Origin: Mojavia pulchra JT2-VF2
Lineage (GTDB): Bacteria; Cyanobacteriota; Cyanobacteriia; Cyanobacteriales; Nostocaceae
Reading direction: 5' to 3'
DNA length: 64,000 nt
Assembly (NCBI GenBank): GCA_019359325.1
Contig: JAHHHN010000023.1
Coordinates: forward strand, 39,498-103,497
Shown piece by piece: positions 35,873-44,992 of the stretch. The notes under the pieces are model-generated. The model was not told the DNA's origin and ran no database searches. It worked only from the letters and a program-made list of their open reading frames with translations. Made by a program: the position numbers and the translations under genes. The number at the start of each line of letters is the position of its first letter. The first letter of the stretch is position 1.

Positions 35873-36276
35873 CCTGGTGGCTCCTCCACTTGCTTTATAG
35901 TTTTGATTGTAACGGTCAATTAATAACTTTAGTATTGCAGTTTACCGTACTCCAGACGTTTTGTGGCTTTACCTTGAGATAGATTAACTTTGACTGCGAA
36001 TTGCCACCTATAGCTCATGAGGTTTACCGAACCCCCACAATAGAATTAAAATTGGCAGTAAACAAGCGTAAATCTCTTACTTGCTTGCTGGGGGTGAATA
36101 TCTCAACTTAGCACCAGCAGCCTGAGAAACAGCTAAAACCAGATTTCGTATTAGACGGAGAGTTTAAGTTAATATCCTGTATGGTAAAAATCTTGGTTGT
36201 GATACAACTAACATGAAAGTATCAAGTAGGGTAGGCGATGCTAACCCTACGAATTATTTTATCAAGGTGGTAGAAA

Positions 36277-36537
36277 ATGGGTCGCTTAAATCCCTACACG
36301 CTACAAATGCAGATTACTCGCATGTTTGAGCAAGGGCAATCATTCTTCGCCACAACCAAGGTACAAGAATGGTTGAAAGAACGCAATCATGATCCACTAG
36401 ACTATGACATTATCTTCCATAAAAAACCGGCTCCCCCTGGTTCTAAAGAAGTAATGGTAGTGGAAATTGAATTACGTCGCAAAGATGGACAGCCTGTAGA
36501 TCCTTGGTTGCAAGAACAAGCCAACCTTCATGCCTAA
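36277..36537 (+). CDS. Conserved small cyanobacterial protein
   Basis: 86 residues: MGRLNPYTLQMQITRMFEQG, QSFFATTKVQEWLKERNHDP, LDYDIIFHKKPAPPGSKEVM, VVEIELRRKDGQPVDPWLQE. Composition, a good purine leader (GGTGG 9 bp upstream, AAGGTGGTAGAAA before ATG) and a matched terminator downstream all say this is a real gene. The family is not recognised. The pattern of one helix pair followed by a beta hairpin suggests a small soluble domain. Confidence 0.7.
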   Translation: MGRLNPYTLQMQITRMFEQGQSFFATTKVQEWLKERNHDPLDYDIIFHKKPAPPGSKEVMVVEIELRRKDGQPVDPWLQEQANLHA

Positions 36538-36611
36538 TTTTGCTAGATTACAGGCATTTTACAGACCTAAAATGTTTAACTTAGATTCACATTAATTTAA
36601 CATATTTTATT

Positions 36612-36647
36612 AAAAAAGGGTGTTCTAATTGCGGAATACTCTTTTTT
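36612..36647 (+). terminator. Intrinsic terminator after the 86-aa gene
   Basis: AAAAAAGGGTGTTC, loop of about 8 nt, then GAATACTCTTTTTT; the stem includes two G-U pairs and extends through the A/T runs. It lies 75 bp after the stop at 36537. Confidence 0.65.
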
Positions 36648-36707
36648 ATTCTTGAAGCTATAGGACTCATATTTGATTTTTGAACAAAATTCAGTACACC
36701 TTTATTC

Positions 36708-36744
36708 CTTCTTCCCAGTCCCCAGTCCCCAATCCCCAGTCCCT
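36708..36744. repeat. Heptamer short tandem repeat (STRR)
   Basis: Tandem degenerate heptamers CCCAGTC/CCCAATC in the spacer ahead of the VanZ-like gene. Similar simple repeats occur at 40948-40996 (CCACAGATAA/ACAGATAAAT), 52565-52606 (GTCATTG) and 52830-52880 (CCCCTTGT). Such heptamer repeats are typical of heterocystous cyanobacteria. Confidence 0.55.
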
Positions 36745-36812
36745 TACCTCTACGAGTGATTCAGAAATCAAATCGGATTGCTATATAATACATGTTTTGT
36801 TTAAGCAATAAC

Positions 36813-37190
36813 ATGAAATCTAACCGCTTTTGGGTCATGGCTTTTTGGTTTTACTTAGGAATACTGATGACAATCATTATTTCTGCTTACATGAAAATTT
36901 TACCCGTCAAAAATTCAGTTATTCCATTTTATGACACAATTGGGCATTTTATATTAATAGGTATAGGAGCTTTTTTAAGTCATTTGGCACTCAAGAAGCG
37001 GGCAATTATTTTTTTTAGTATTCCTATTCCTCTAGCAGCAATTTTAGTTAGCCTGTTCACTGTGACTGAAGAATTTCTCCAAAAATTTTCACCCAACCGG
37101 ACATTTGATTTAGTTGACTTAACTGCTGACCTCTGCGGTATAGTTTTATTTACTTGGTTAGCACAAAAAAAATCTCTGAAAAATTCTTAA
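36813..37190 (+). CDS. VanZ-like membrane protein
   Basis: About 125 residues with four predicted helices (WVMAFWFYLGILMTIIISAY; PFYDTIGHFILIGIGAFLSH; IIFFSIPIPLAAILVSLFTV; LTADLCGIVLFTWLAQ). The K/D-rich motif DTIGHF and the E-EFLQKFSPNRTFDLVDLTAD block are VanZ-family marks. The frame opens at 36792 but ATG 36813 begins the usual KSNRFW-like N-terminus. Function in cyanobacteria is unknown; VanZ of enterococci affects teicoplanin resistance. Monocistronic. Confidence 0.75.
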   Translation: MKSNRFWVMAFWFYLGILMTIIISAYMKILPVKNSVIPFYDTIGHFILIGIGAFLSHLALKKRAIIFFSIPIPLAAILVSLFTVTEEFLQKFSPNRTFDLVDLTADLCGIVLFTWLAQKKSLKNS

Positions 37191-37342
37191 GCAAACCTTG
37201 ATTTATAAATTAATCTGATTTTGGCATCTGTTAATTATCCAAAATCACCCAACCAGGTGAGTCCACTGGCTGAGGTCAATTTTTCATAGCAAATTGTAAT
37301 CTGAGATAAGCAAGAGAGGCAAAATACTAGGAAATATATAAA

Positions 37343-37999
37343 ATGGCTGTAAACCAAAGTTGTGGAAAATCACCAAATCATATTTGCAGCAATTGTGGCA
37401 AACGCCTATTTGCTTGGATGATGGCTAAAGGTAGCGCTGGATATGAGAAAGTAGTAAGCGATCGCAAACGTTCTTTATTCGCCAACCTGCACGGCAATGT
37501 TTTAGAAATTGGCCCTGGAACTGGCCCCAATCTACCCTATTACCCTCAAGATATTCACTGGGTAGGAATTGAACCAAACCCCTTCATGCATTCTTATCTT
37601 CAACAAGAAGCAGAAAAGCTGGGCTTAAATATCGACCTTCGCACTGGTACTGCTGAACGCATAGACGCTGACGATAACAGCATGGATGCTGTTGTTAGTA
37701 CCTTAGTATTATGTTCAGTACCGAATCTTGATGCTACATTACAAGAAGTTTTAAGAGTTCTCAAACCAGGTGGACGCTTTTTATTTATTGAACACGTCGC
37801 CGCAGAACGTGGAACTCGGTTGCGACGCGTACAAAGTACAATTCGCCCTATTTGGAAAGTATTGGGTGATGGTTGTAACTGCGATCGCGAAACTTGGGTA
37901 GCCCTAGAAAATGCTGGATTTGCCAGCGTAAATTATGAGCATTTTGAAGCACCGTTTCCGATTGTTAGTCCTCATATTATTGGTGTGGCGGCAAAGTAA
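37343..37999 (+). CDS. Class I SAM-dependent methyltransferase (METTL7-like)
   Basis: 218 residues. An N-terminal Cys cluster (SCGKSPNHICSNCGKRLFAW) could bind metal. Core: NVLEIGPGTGPNLPYYP (motif I), WVGIEPNPFMHSYLQQEAEK, GTAERIDADDNSMDAVVSTL (motif II) and LKPGGRFLFIEHVAAERGTR (motif III). The closest family is Methyltransf_11 of the METTL7/UbiE-like kind; the end FPIVSPHIIGVAAK matches that group. Leader has GAGAGGCAAAATACTAGGAAA. Substrate unknown, likely a small thiol or lipid. Confidence 0.85.
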   Translation: MAVNQSCGKSPNHICSNCGKRLFAWMMAKGSAGYEKVVSDRKRSLFANLHGNVLEIGPGTGPNLPYYPQDIHWVGIEPNPFMHSYLQQEAEKLGLNIDLRTGTAERIDADDNSMDAVVSTLVLCSVPNLDATLQEVLRVLKPGGRFLFIEHVAAERGTRLRRVQSTIRPIWKVLGDGCNCDRETWVALENAGFASVNYEHFEAPFPIVSPHIIGVAAK

Positions 38000-38076
38000 G
38001 CAAATTGAACCATCCTAACCCTCTGTTTCTTGCTAGAGAGGCATGATGAGTGAAGTTACGCAAATATATGCCATGA

Positions 38077-38304
38077 TTACCGTTTGGCAAGCAACATTTT
38101 TATCCGATATTTAGGACGCAACTTCAAAGCAGACCAGGGTGTAACTTCCTGATTTGGCACTAATGTTAACCGGAATTGCTGGGCAATATTTGTCAGCAAC
38201 AGCACAGTTTCCATAGTTGCAAAGAACTTACCAATGCAAAATCTGGGGTCGCCGCTAAAGGGAAAATACGCAAACGTCAGTAGCCGCTTTGTTAAATCAC
38301 CCAA
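38077..38304 (-). pseudogene. Cytochrome P450 C-terminal remnant
   Basis: 75 codons with the heme-binding block FAYFPFSGDPRFCIGKFFA (FxxGxRxCIG with Asp in place of Gly) and the usual C-terminal tail METVLLLTNIAQQFRLTLVP, LKLRPKYRIKMLLAKR. The first 350 or so residues of a P450 are missing. At its upstream end the sequence abuts the promoter of the oxidase gene (divergent). An old deletion is likely; no IS end was seen. Confidence 0.8.
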
Positions 38305-38417
38305 TCAACGATCAGGGCAAGCCTATACAATACTTTTGTACTATCAATCATCACTTTTCTGTGGTAGTTGGCTAGGTCTTGTTATATTTAGTAATGAAAT
38401 ATAAAGAAGGAGTTTCA

Positions 38418-39971
38418 ATGCGTAGATTATTTCGACCGCAGCAACTTCTTAGTTTGGTATTTGCTTTAATTACAGTTATCGTAATCCTAAGTGGGGTATC
38501 AACAAAACAGTTTGTTTTAGCGCAGTCTGGAACAAACCCAGCATTAGTCGGGTCTTGGGCTGGCCCCTATCCATGGCCGCTCGTTCCCATTCATGCAAGT
38601 GTAGGCCCCAATGGTAAGGTGATAGCTTGGCAGCGCCCGAAACTGGCTCCAGCCAATACTCCACAAAGCATAGTCTGGGATCCAAACACCAAAGCCTTTA
38701 CCTCAGTACCGACTGTTGCAACTGATATTTTCTGTGCAGGTCATGCTTTTGCTCCGAGTGGTCGGCTGTTGGTTGCAGGAGGACACGAGGGTTCGCCTAC
38801 CCCAGATCCTAATCAACAGGCTGATATCGGCTCGAACGACTCTAATGTTTATGACTTCAACACCAACAGTTGGTTTTCATATATCGATAAAATGAACAAG
38901 GGTCGGTGGTATCCTACTGTCACCTACCTTGGCAATGGAGAGGCAGCAGTAGTTGCTGGTACTAACAACGACGAACAAGACATCGTTACAATCCCTGAAG
39001 TTTGGACTAGCGGTGCAACATACCGCTCCCTCACCGCTGCGCCGCAGAAATTGGACAACTATCCATGGGGCTTCGTAGCACCGAGCGGCAGAGTCTTTTA
39101 TTCGGGTCCAAATCGAACTACGCGCGTCTTGAATACTGTGGGAACCGGTCAGTGGAGCACAGTGTCAAACAGCAACCTTGGCGATCGCTTCTACGGGTCG
39201 TCTGTAATGTACGACAATGGCAGAGTACTGATCGTAGGTGGTGGCCTGGAAAAGTATAGCGGTCTGCCCACAAATACGGCTGAAGTCATTGATGTGGCTG
39301 TATCTAACCAGTGGATACCTGTACCTTCGATGGCTTTCCGTCGAAGACATCATAACGCTACGCTCCTGCCGGACGGCAAAATAATTGTCACAGGAGGAAC
39401 TAGCGGCTCAGGTTTCAACACCGCAATTGAGAACGGTGTAGATCGCACAGTCCTACCCGCAGAGATGTGGGATCCAGCAACGAAGCAGTGGTCTACCATG
39501 GCCAGCATGAAAGTTGGACGGTTTTATCACTCGTTTGCAGCGCTACTGCCGGATGGTCGAGTTCTAGTAGGAGGCGGAGGTTTGCCTTTAGCGGCTGGTG
39601 AACCGTCAGACGGTAACGATCCGAAAAATCAAGGACATTATGATGTAGAAATCTACTCACCGCCCTACTTGTTCGCTGGAATGCGGCCAACAATCGCCTC
39701 CGCCCCCACCAGTGTAAGCTATAGTCAGCAGTTTGCTGTAAACACGCCTGACGCAGCTAACATTACAAGTGTTTCTTGGATACGACTCTCCTCCGTAACC
39801 CATGGATTTAATGAAAACCAACGGATCAATCGCCTAAATTATACAAAAACAGCAGGCAGTCTAAACGTTACAGCACCTTCAGACAGGAACTTGTGTCCAC
39901 CAGGTCACTATATGCTGTTTATTTTGAATAACGGTGTACCTTCTGTAGCCAAGATTGTGCAAATTAGCTAG
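38418..39971 (+). CDS. Galactose-oxidase/glyoxal-oxidase-like copper radical oxidase
   Basis: Secreted enzyme of 517 residues from ATG 38418 (AAGGAG 9 bp upstream; the frame is open to 38379). Signal peptide LLSLVFALITVIVILSGVST to about QFVLAQS. A Kelch-type propeller follows (GRLLVAGGHEGSP, GRVLIVGGG, GKIIVTGGTSGSG, GRVLVGGGGL) with a C-terminal DUF1929 domain. Copper-site residues are present: Cys in DIFCAGHAF and Tyr in NKGRWYPTVTY (the Tyr-Cys cofactor), Tyr-His in GRFYHSFAALL, and His in SVTHGFNENQR. It should oxidise an alcohol or aldehyde and release hydrogen peroxide. Such oxidases are known mainly from fungi and plants; in a cyanobacterium it suggests matrix or exopolysaccharide chemistry. 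Confidence 0.85.
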   Translation: MRRLFRPQQLLSLVFALITVIVILSGVSTKQFVLAQSGTNPALVGSWAGPYPWPLVPIHASVGPNGKVIAWQRPKLAPANTPQSIVWDPNTKAFTSVPTVATDIFCAGHAFAPSGRLLVAGGHEGSPTPDPNQQADIGSNDSNVYDFNTNSWFSYIDKMNKGRWYPTVTYLGNGEAAVVAGTNNDEQDIVTIPEVWTSGATYRSLTAAPQKLDNYPWGFVAPSGRVFYSGPNRTTRVLNTVGTGQWSTVSNSNLGDRFYGSSVMYDNGRVLIVGGGLEKYSGLPTNTAEVIDVAVSNQWIPVPSMAFRRRHHNATLLPDGKIIVTGGTSGSGFNTAIENGVDRTVLPAEMWDPATKQWSTMASMKVGRFYHSFAALLPDGRVLVGGGGLPLAAGEPSDGNDPKNQGHYDVEIYSPPYLFAGMRPTIASAPTSVSYSQQFAVNTPDAANITSVSWIRLSSVTHGFNENQRINRLNYTKTAGSLNVTAPSDRNLCPPGHYMLFILNNGVPSVAKIVQIS

Positions 39972-40011
39972 TGGGTGTTCAGGAATTAAAGTTTTGTCGT
40001 TAACCATAACG

Positions 40012-40221
40012 GGAGTTACGCCAATACGGTTCGGTTAAAGGGGAAAGGGAAAAGGTTTTGAATGTATCCTTTACCCTTTATCCTTTACCCCTTAACCTTT
40101 TCTCAGACCACAAGGACAGTGAAGAGTGCTTATCCGAACCATATTGAGAGTTACGCAGGTGAGAGGAAGGCAGGGTAGATCCTCTTTACACTCTACACTC
40201 TCATTCCAATTGCGTAACTCC
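40012..40221. repeat. Composite inverted-repeat element
   Basis: Outer arms GGAGTTACGC (40012-40021) and GCGTAACTCC (40212-40221) are perfect. Inside are CAATACGGTTCGG (40022-40034) and CCGAACCATATTG (40134-40146), 12 of 13 paired, and a further TIR-like GAGTTACGCA (40148-40157). The ends resemble the AGGACTTACGCA family with one base changed, so this may be two nested or tandem MITEs. No gene is in 39972-40423. Confidence 0.6.
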
Positions 40222-40423
40222 TGTTAACTCTTAGCCATTCCCGTTCCTGCTGCTCCAGCGGCGATCGCTCATTGGTAATCGATAAAGCAAAACTTGCCCC
40301 TGCACGCGCTAGGGGCATACCTGTAAATTGGCAATAACTATGTAGCTAAGATTGCGATCGTTCAGTGCTTAGGTTTAAGCGAGCGAGTTGCACATCTAAA
40401 CGCTCTTGGCGCGCTTTGTGCGA

Positions 40424-40849
40424 TCACTGACTCACACAGGCAAAATCATCTATTTTATTCTTCTTAGAACAAATTGTATTCCGAATTGCTTTCAAATCCT
40501 CCTCCTTCTGCTTTAATTTGGTTTCTTTATCCTTCTTAACTTTATCATCCAAATCTTCTGCCAGAAGTATACCGTTTAGAACACTATTAGCAATGTCACG
40601 ATCTTTTAACTGTGAAAGGGTGATCAAACCTTCCTTTTTAAGCGACTTATCACAATCTTTGGCAATTGCAGCATACTCAGGATACTGTTTAATTTTAAAC
40701 TTCTCCTCATTATTAATGGCTACATAGGCTGCGTTCTGAAGTATCTCCAAGCAGTAATCAAGACTGTGTGCATACGCTGGCTTGCTAAAGAAAAAATTCA
40801 AAGGCAATATAAGCAAAATGAGCGAAAAGCTAACAAATCTGCTAATCAT
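40424..40849 (-). CDS. Exported hypothetical protein, Lys-rich
   Basis: 141 residues. A signal peptide (FVSFSLILLILPLNFFFSKP, cleavage after AYA) is followed by a helical, Cys-containing chain: SLDYCLEILQNAAYVAINNE, YPEYAAIAKDCDKSLKKEGL, KDRDIANSVLNGILLAEDLD. The tail is a charged coiled coil (KKDKETKLKQKEEDLKAIRN) ending TICSKKNKIDDFACVSQ. Four Cys may form two disulfides. No family is recognised; likely periplasmic. The spacer 40850-41380 holds STRR-type repeats (40948-40996) and nothing else. Confidence 0.65.
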   Translation of the reverse strand: MISRFVSFSLILLILPLNFFFSKPAYAHSLDYCLEILQNAAYVAINNEEKFKIKQYPEYAAIAKDCDKSLKKEGLITLSQLKDRDIANSVLNGILLAEDLDDKVKKDKETKLKQKEEDLKAIRNTICSKKNKIDDFACVSQ

Positions 40850-41380
40850 AGTTAAATACCCAGAAAGTAGTTTGCTGCTTGTTAGAAACTAGATTACTTT
40901 ACGTTACTATAGCGTTTTCTATCCCAGTAATGTACAGGAAGAATAATTAACCACAGATAACCACAGATTAATACAGATAAATACAGACAAATACATACCT
41001 CAGCAGACTAGGAAACGCTATATTATAGAGGCAATAGTTTAATTGTTTGACTCAGTAATATTGATGCTGACAAGTCTTATGCTTGCCGCGCAAATATTCT
41101 AGTTTATCCTTCCCAAATTGAATATAAAAATTACTAATTTATGCGAGATTAAATTGCTCATGAGTTGCTAACTAAATACCTATCTCAGGTTGAGGCTAGT
41201 GTTGTTATCTTTGCTTGAGGATATGCTTTTTTTCACGGCGAAGAAATTATCAGACTTTAGTAATTTGCTATTACTACTTAAAAATTTAAGCTGCTTGTTT
41301 GAGTTGAGTAACAATTTAACATTGTTGTAGAGCTACTTTAAATGGCAAGCTAGAACAGTACGATCGCAGCGCAGTGTTCT

Positions 41381-42034
41381 TTGATGAATCAAACCAACCT
41401 CTGGGCTTCTGCTGACCATGCCTTGGCCTATCTTACACAAATAGATAAAATTCCCCATCGTACCGAAGGGGAAGCAGTCTTGCTAGAACACGTCCCCAAG
41501 TCTGTGAAGCGCATTCTGGATTTAGGAACTGGAGATGGTCGCTTACTAGCACTACTCAAGTTTGATCGTCCCCAGGCTAAATGTGTCGCAGTTGATTTTT
41601 CTGCAACCATGTTGGAGGCGGTCAACACTCGCTTTGCTGGGGATGCAACAGTGGAAGTGATTGCACATAACTTGGATGAACCTCTACCTGAATTAGGTTC
41701 ATTTGATGCAGTTGTCTCCAGCTTTGCTATTCACCACCTCATCCACGATCGCAAACTTACCCTGTATACAGAAATTTTCCAAATGCTGGAACCTGGTGGT
41801 ATTTTCTGCAATTTAGAACACGTTGCTTCACCTACTGAGACACTACACGAACATTTTTTACAAACACTTGGTATTGCACCAGAAAACGACGACCCATCCA
41901 ACAAACTTTTAGACGTAGAAACACAACTGAGTTGGTTGCGAAATATTGGCTTTAGTGATGTAGATTGCTACTGGAAGTGGCTGGAACTCGCATTGTTGAT
42001 TGGCTACAAACCTAACTCAATATCATTGCCTTAG
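41381..42034 (+). CDS. Class I SAM-dependent methyltransferase
   Basis: 217 residues. RILDLGTGDGRLLALLKFDR (motif I), CVAVDFSATMLEAVNTRFAG, LGSFDAVVSSFAIHHLIHDR (motif II), MLEPGGIFCNLEHVASPTET (motif III). The fold resembles Methyltransf_25/CmoA-like enzymes. Its stop lies 5 bp before the ABC exporter start, so the two are one transcriptional unit. The natural substrate may be the exporter's cargo, but no biosynthetic gene (NRPS or RiPP) is nearby. Confidence 0.8.
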   Translation: MMNQTNLWASADHALAYLTQIDKIPHRTEGEAVLLEHVPKSVKRILDLGTGDGRLLALLKFDRPQAKCVAVDFSATMLEAVNTRFAGDATVEVIAHNLDEPLPELGSFDAVVSSFAIHHLIHDRKLTLYTEIFQMLEPGGIFCNLEHVASPTETLHEHFLQTLGIAPENDDPSNKLLDVETQLSWLRNIGFSDVDCYWKWLELALLIGYKPNSISLP

Positions 42035-42039
42035 CGTGG

Positions 42040-43662
42040 ATGAATTTATTTTGGCTTGTTTTACGGGCTTCTAGGTTGCAGATAGCGATCGCTATCTTAA
42101 CAGGCTTGGTTAGTGGTGGTTCTACCGCCAGATTAATTGGACTAATTAACAGCGCTATCAGTGGTAATTTCACAGATAACTTGGTATGGTACTTTGGGGC
42201 ATTAGCATTAGTAGTTCTCTTCAACAGCCTCATTTGCCAATTTTTATTAATCAATATTTCCGAAGATGCAGTTTATCGTCTCAGGTTACGCTTGAGTGAA
42301 GGAATTTTATCCTCCCCCCTAATAAATTTAGAACAATTAGGCCCTAACCGTCTCATGGCAACTTTAACCGAGGATATAACAACACTATCCAACACGGTTT
42401 ATGCCATTCCCTTTATCTGCGTTGACATTGCAATTATCGGCGGGTGCTTAATCTACCTCTATTGGCTATCAGGCATAGTATTTGCTGTTACTGTCGGGTT
42501 TATCATGGTAGCGGTGGGCAGCATTCAACTATTGATTAACAATGCTCAACATTTTCTGAACTTGGCACGAAATGAACAAGACCGCTTGTTCCAACACTTT
42601 CGCACCCTTACCGATGGAATCAAAGAACTTAAACTACACGCCACACGCCGCCAAGAGTTTTTCTCTGAAGAACTGCAAACTAGTGCAGCTATATCCCGCA
42701 AACATAATGTAGCGGCCCTCTTAAGCTTTTCGATTGGTCAGGGATGGTCAAATCTGCTGTTTTTTATCTTAGTTGGGTTATTGCTGTTTGCTTTACCTAA
42801 TTACATAGCTATAGAACGCTCTATATTATCTGCATATGTACTCACTCTTACTTACCTCCTATTGCCAATGCAGAGCATTTTGGACAAACTACAGCAACTG
42901 TCTAAAGCCAGTGTAACATTACAAAAAATCGAGAGGATAGGGTTAAAATTAACCGCTGAAACTGAGACTAATTCTGCAATTAAGCTTCCATTAACACAGA
43001 ATTGGACAAAGCTAGAATTACAACAAGTTACCCATGCTTACCCAGATGAACAAGAAGACAACCATTTTGTTTTAGGCCCGATAGATTTAACTATTTATCC
43101 CAGCGAACTAATATTTATCGTTGGTGGTAACGGTAGCGGCAAATCTACTCTAGCTAAAGTGATTACAGGACTTTACATCCCCAATTCTGGGCAAATTAAG
43201 TTAGATGACCAAGTAATTGATCATAGAAATCGGGAGTGGTATCGTCAGCAATTTTCTGTAGTTTTTGCTGATTCTTACTTATTTGAGCGTCTTTTAGATA
43301 CTGGTAATGCTGATTTAGATATCCAAGTTAGGCAATATTTGCGGCTGTTAAATTTAGATAGCAAAGTTAAGATTGTGAAAGGACAATTAACAACAACAGC
43401 ACTATCCCAAGGACAGCAAAAACGTCTTGTTTTATTAACTGCCTATTTAGAAAATCGTCCGATTTGTTTATTTGATGAATGGGCATCGGAACAAGATCCT
43501 AACTTTCGGGAATTTTTCTACAAACAAATACTTTTGAATCTTAAACAACAGGGAAAAACAGTATTTGTCATCAGCCACGACGCTCATTACTTTCCCCTGG
43601 CAGACCGGATAATTAAGTTAGATTATGGCAAGGTGGAGTATGACAGTTATAATCCGCTTTAA
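42040..43662 (+). CDS. Cyclic-peptide-type ABC exporter (PvdE/SyrD-like)
   Basis: 540-residue half-transporter with an N-terminal TM domain (helices IAIAILTGLVSGGSTARLIG; WYFGALALVVLFNSLICQFL; CVDIAIIGGCLIYLYWLSGI; IVFAVTVGFIMVAVGSIQLL) and a C-terminal ATPase. Walker A IVGGNGSGKSTLAKVITGLY, signature LSQGQQKRLVLLTAYLENRP (LSQGQ instead of LSGGQ, usual in this subfamily), Walker B ICLFDEWASEQDPNFREFF (DEWA in place of DEPT, also as in PvdE/SyrD), and H-loop VISHDAHYFPLADRII. The family exports siderophore or cyclic-peptide precursors to the periplasm. Co-transcribed with the methyltransferase 5 bp upstream. Confidence 0.88.
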   Translation: MNLFWLVLRASRLQIAIAILTGLVSGGSTARLIGLINSAISGNFTDNLVWYFGALALVVLFNSLICQFLLINISEDAVYRLRLRLSEGILSSPLINLEQLGPNRLMATLTEDITTLSNTVYAIPFICVDIAIIGGCLIYLYWLSGIVFAVTVGFIMVAVGSIQLLINNAQHFLNLARNEQDRLFQHFRTLTDGIKELKLHATRRQEFFSEELQTSAAISRKHNVAALLSFSIGQGWSNLLFFILVGLLLFALPNYIAIERSILSAYVLTLTYLLLPMQSILDKLQQLSKASVTLQKIERIGLKLTAETETNSAIKLPLTQNWTKLELQQVTHAYPDEQEDNHFVLGPIDLTIYPSELIFIVGGNGSGKSTLAKVITGLYIPNSGQIKLDDQVIDHRNREWYRQQFSVVFADSYLFERLLDTGNADLDIQVRQYLRLLNLDSKVKIVKGQLTTTALSQGQQKRLVLLTAYLENRPICLFDEWASEQDPNFREFFYKQILLNLKQQGKTVFVISHDAHYFPLADRIIKLDYGKVEYDSYNPL

Positions 43663-43723
43663 TAATAGACTTCTTGCAAAAATCCAAATAAAACCAAAAT
43701 AAACCACAAATAAACACCGATTC

Positions 43724-43851
43724 ATATCATGTCCGCTAAATTAGTTGCGATATGTCATTGCGAGTGCAACCAAGTGGAACGACGCAATCCCAATATCTTT
43801 GCGATTGCTTCCCTCCGGTCGCAATGACAAGTGTTTAACCGGACATGATAT
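43724..43851. repeat. MITE of the ATATCATGTCCG family, copy A3
   Basis: A 128-bp element with perfect 12-bp ends: ATATCATGTCCG (43724-43735) and CGGACATGATAT (43840-43851). Inside is a second inverted pair, GTCATTGCGAG with GGTCGCAATGAC. It lies in the 3' spacer of the exporter gene. The rest of 43663-44073 holds no gene. Confidence 0.75.
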
Positions 43852-44073
43852 CACACCGATATTTGTCTATACGGCAGTTGCTACAACGCTTAGGCAAGCC
43901 TGCCGTGGGAAGCACCAACGGCGCACTGCCTCGTTGATTTTTGTGCATCTGTGGTTCCTTATACAAAATCTAGACTTATGCAAGAGAGAATAATTTGTAA
44001 CTGGTTTTACTTGAATTAGTATAATTTGAGACAAAATAAAATTATGCCAGCAATTCGCCTAAAGCTGGGTTGA

Positions 44074-44883
44074 TTAATTTGTGGCGCTATTTTCACCTGT
44101 TAATCTTTCTTGAGTATAAGTTTTTGCTGGAACTTGTCTGCTAGACATTGCTTTGAGTTTGGATGTGAATGATTCTGTGCGATCGCTTGTTTCAGGAGTA
44201 AATTGCCCTATTGGGCTGTGATTGGTAGCAGGTGGTAGGAAATGAGCCGCTTTCTTAGGGCTGGGAGCAACTGGGGTATTTGGCTCAAGCCTCTCTTGTA
44301 AATCTAAATTTGACGGTACATTAGAGGACAGTTGAGGCATTGGGGTAGAGGCGACAACACTAGGTGTAGGAGACTCTGAAATCCTTTGTGTGTTATGAGA
44401 TGAGAGTTGCTTTTGTTCTTTACTCACTAGTGGTGGTAGAGGCGCAATCTTTCTTTGATGGTAAGCATTCTCGACCTGATTAGGTGATGGGTTGGCTTTG
44501 ATTAAGTGAGAATGAGTCTTCTCCAAAGTGGTGCTTTTCTTGGCAGGAGATAAAACTGGTGTATGTAGTGACGTTAAGCTTTCAGGAAATTTGCTACAAA
44601 TAAGGCGTTCAAATTCCATGTTGAAATGATAGGTAGCTTGACCCCGCCGCTGCCAGAAATTTAAAATTTGCTGTACAGAAACTGCTTTGTAACGACCTTG
44701 ATATAGCGCCTCAATGACTGCAATGTGTATCCATTCAATTGGGTAGGCGCTTTCCCAACGTTTAATTAGCTGACTAGCACTATAACCACCGAGGTCGAAG
44801 CTATAGTGAGTTAATAAGGCTGTTGCCAAATCGACAGAACTGTCTGGAACGGGTTTGAACATGGAGCTATGAGTTTCAGACAT
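44074..44883 (-). CDS. Hypothetical protein with long disordered tail
   Basis: 269 residues. The first 105 are a compact helical domain (SSVDLATALLTHYSFDLGGY, SASQLIKRWESAYPIEWIHI, AVIEALYQGRYKAVSVQQIL, NFWQRRGQATYHFNMEFERL), a pattern that recalls small winged-helix or DnaD-like modules with a W-x-x-R-G-x turn. The remaining 160 are Ser/Pro/Thr/Gln-rich and probably disordered. I do not know a function. It may be a cyanobacterial structural or regulatory protein. It is followed by a 110-bp spacer to the SLH gene on the same strand. Confidence 0.7.
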   Translation of the reverse strand: MSETHSSMFKPVPDSSVDLATALLTHYSFDLGGYSASQLIKRWESAYPIEWIHIAVIEALYQGRYKAVSVQQILNFWQRRGQATYHFNMEFERLICSKFPESLTSLHTPVLSPAKKSTTLEKTHSHLIKANPSPNQVENAYHQRKIAPLPPLVSKEQKQLSSHNTQRISESPTPSVVASTPMPQLSSNVPSNLDLQERLEPNTPVAPSPKKAAHFLPPATNHSPIGQFTPETSDRTESFTSKLKAMSSRQVPAKTYTQERLTGENSATN

Positions 44884-44992
44884 AGGTTAGATTTTTCACC
44901 CATTGCATATAGCCTAAAGTGCTTTTAGCTACAGGATTTTTGCCCAAGTGTTGCCAAGTTGATAGCAAGTGTTTTTTATTCTACTTGGTCAA

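Noticed and set aside
35880..36270. Possible structured RNA (ACCCCCA paired with TGGGGGT)
   Set aside because: Only one 7-bp long-range stem was visible; no match to tmRNA or a riboswitch I know.
43745..43993. 82-codon plus-strand frame
   Set aside because: Starts within a MITE and runs through repeat sequence.
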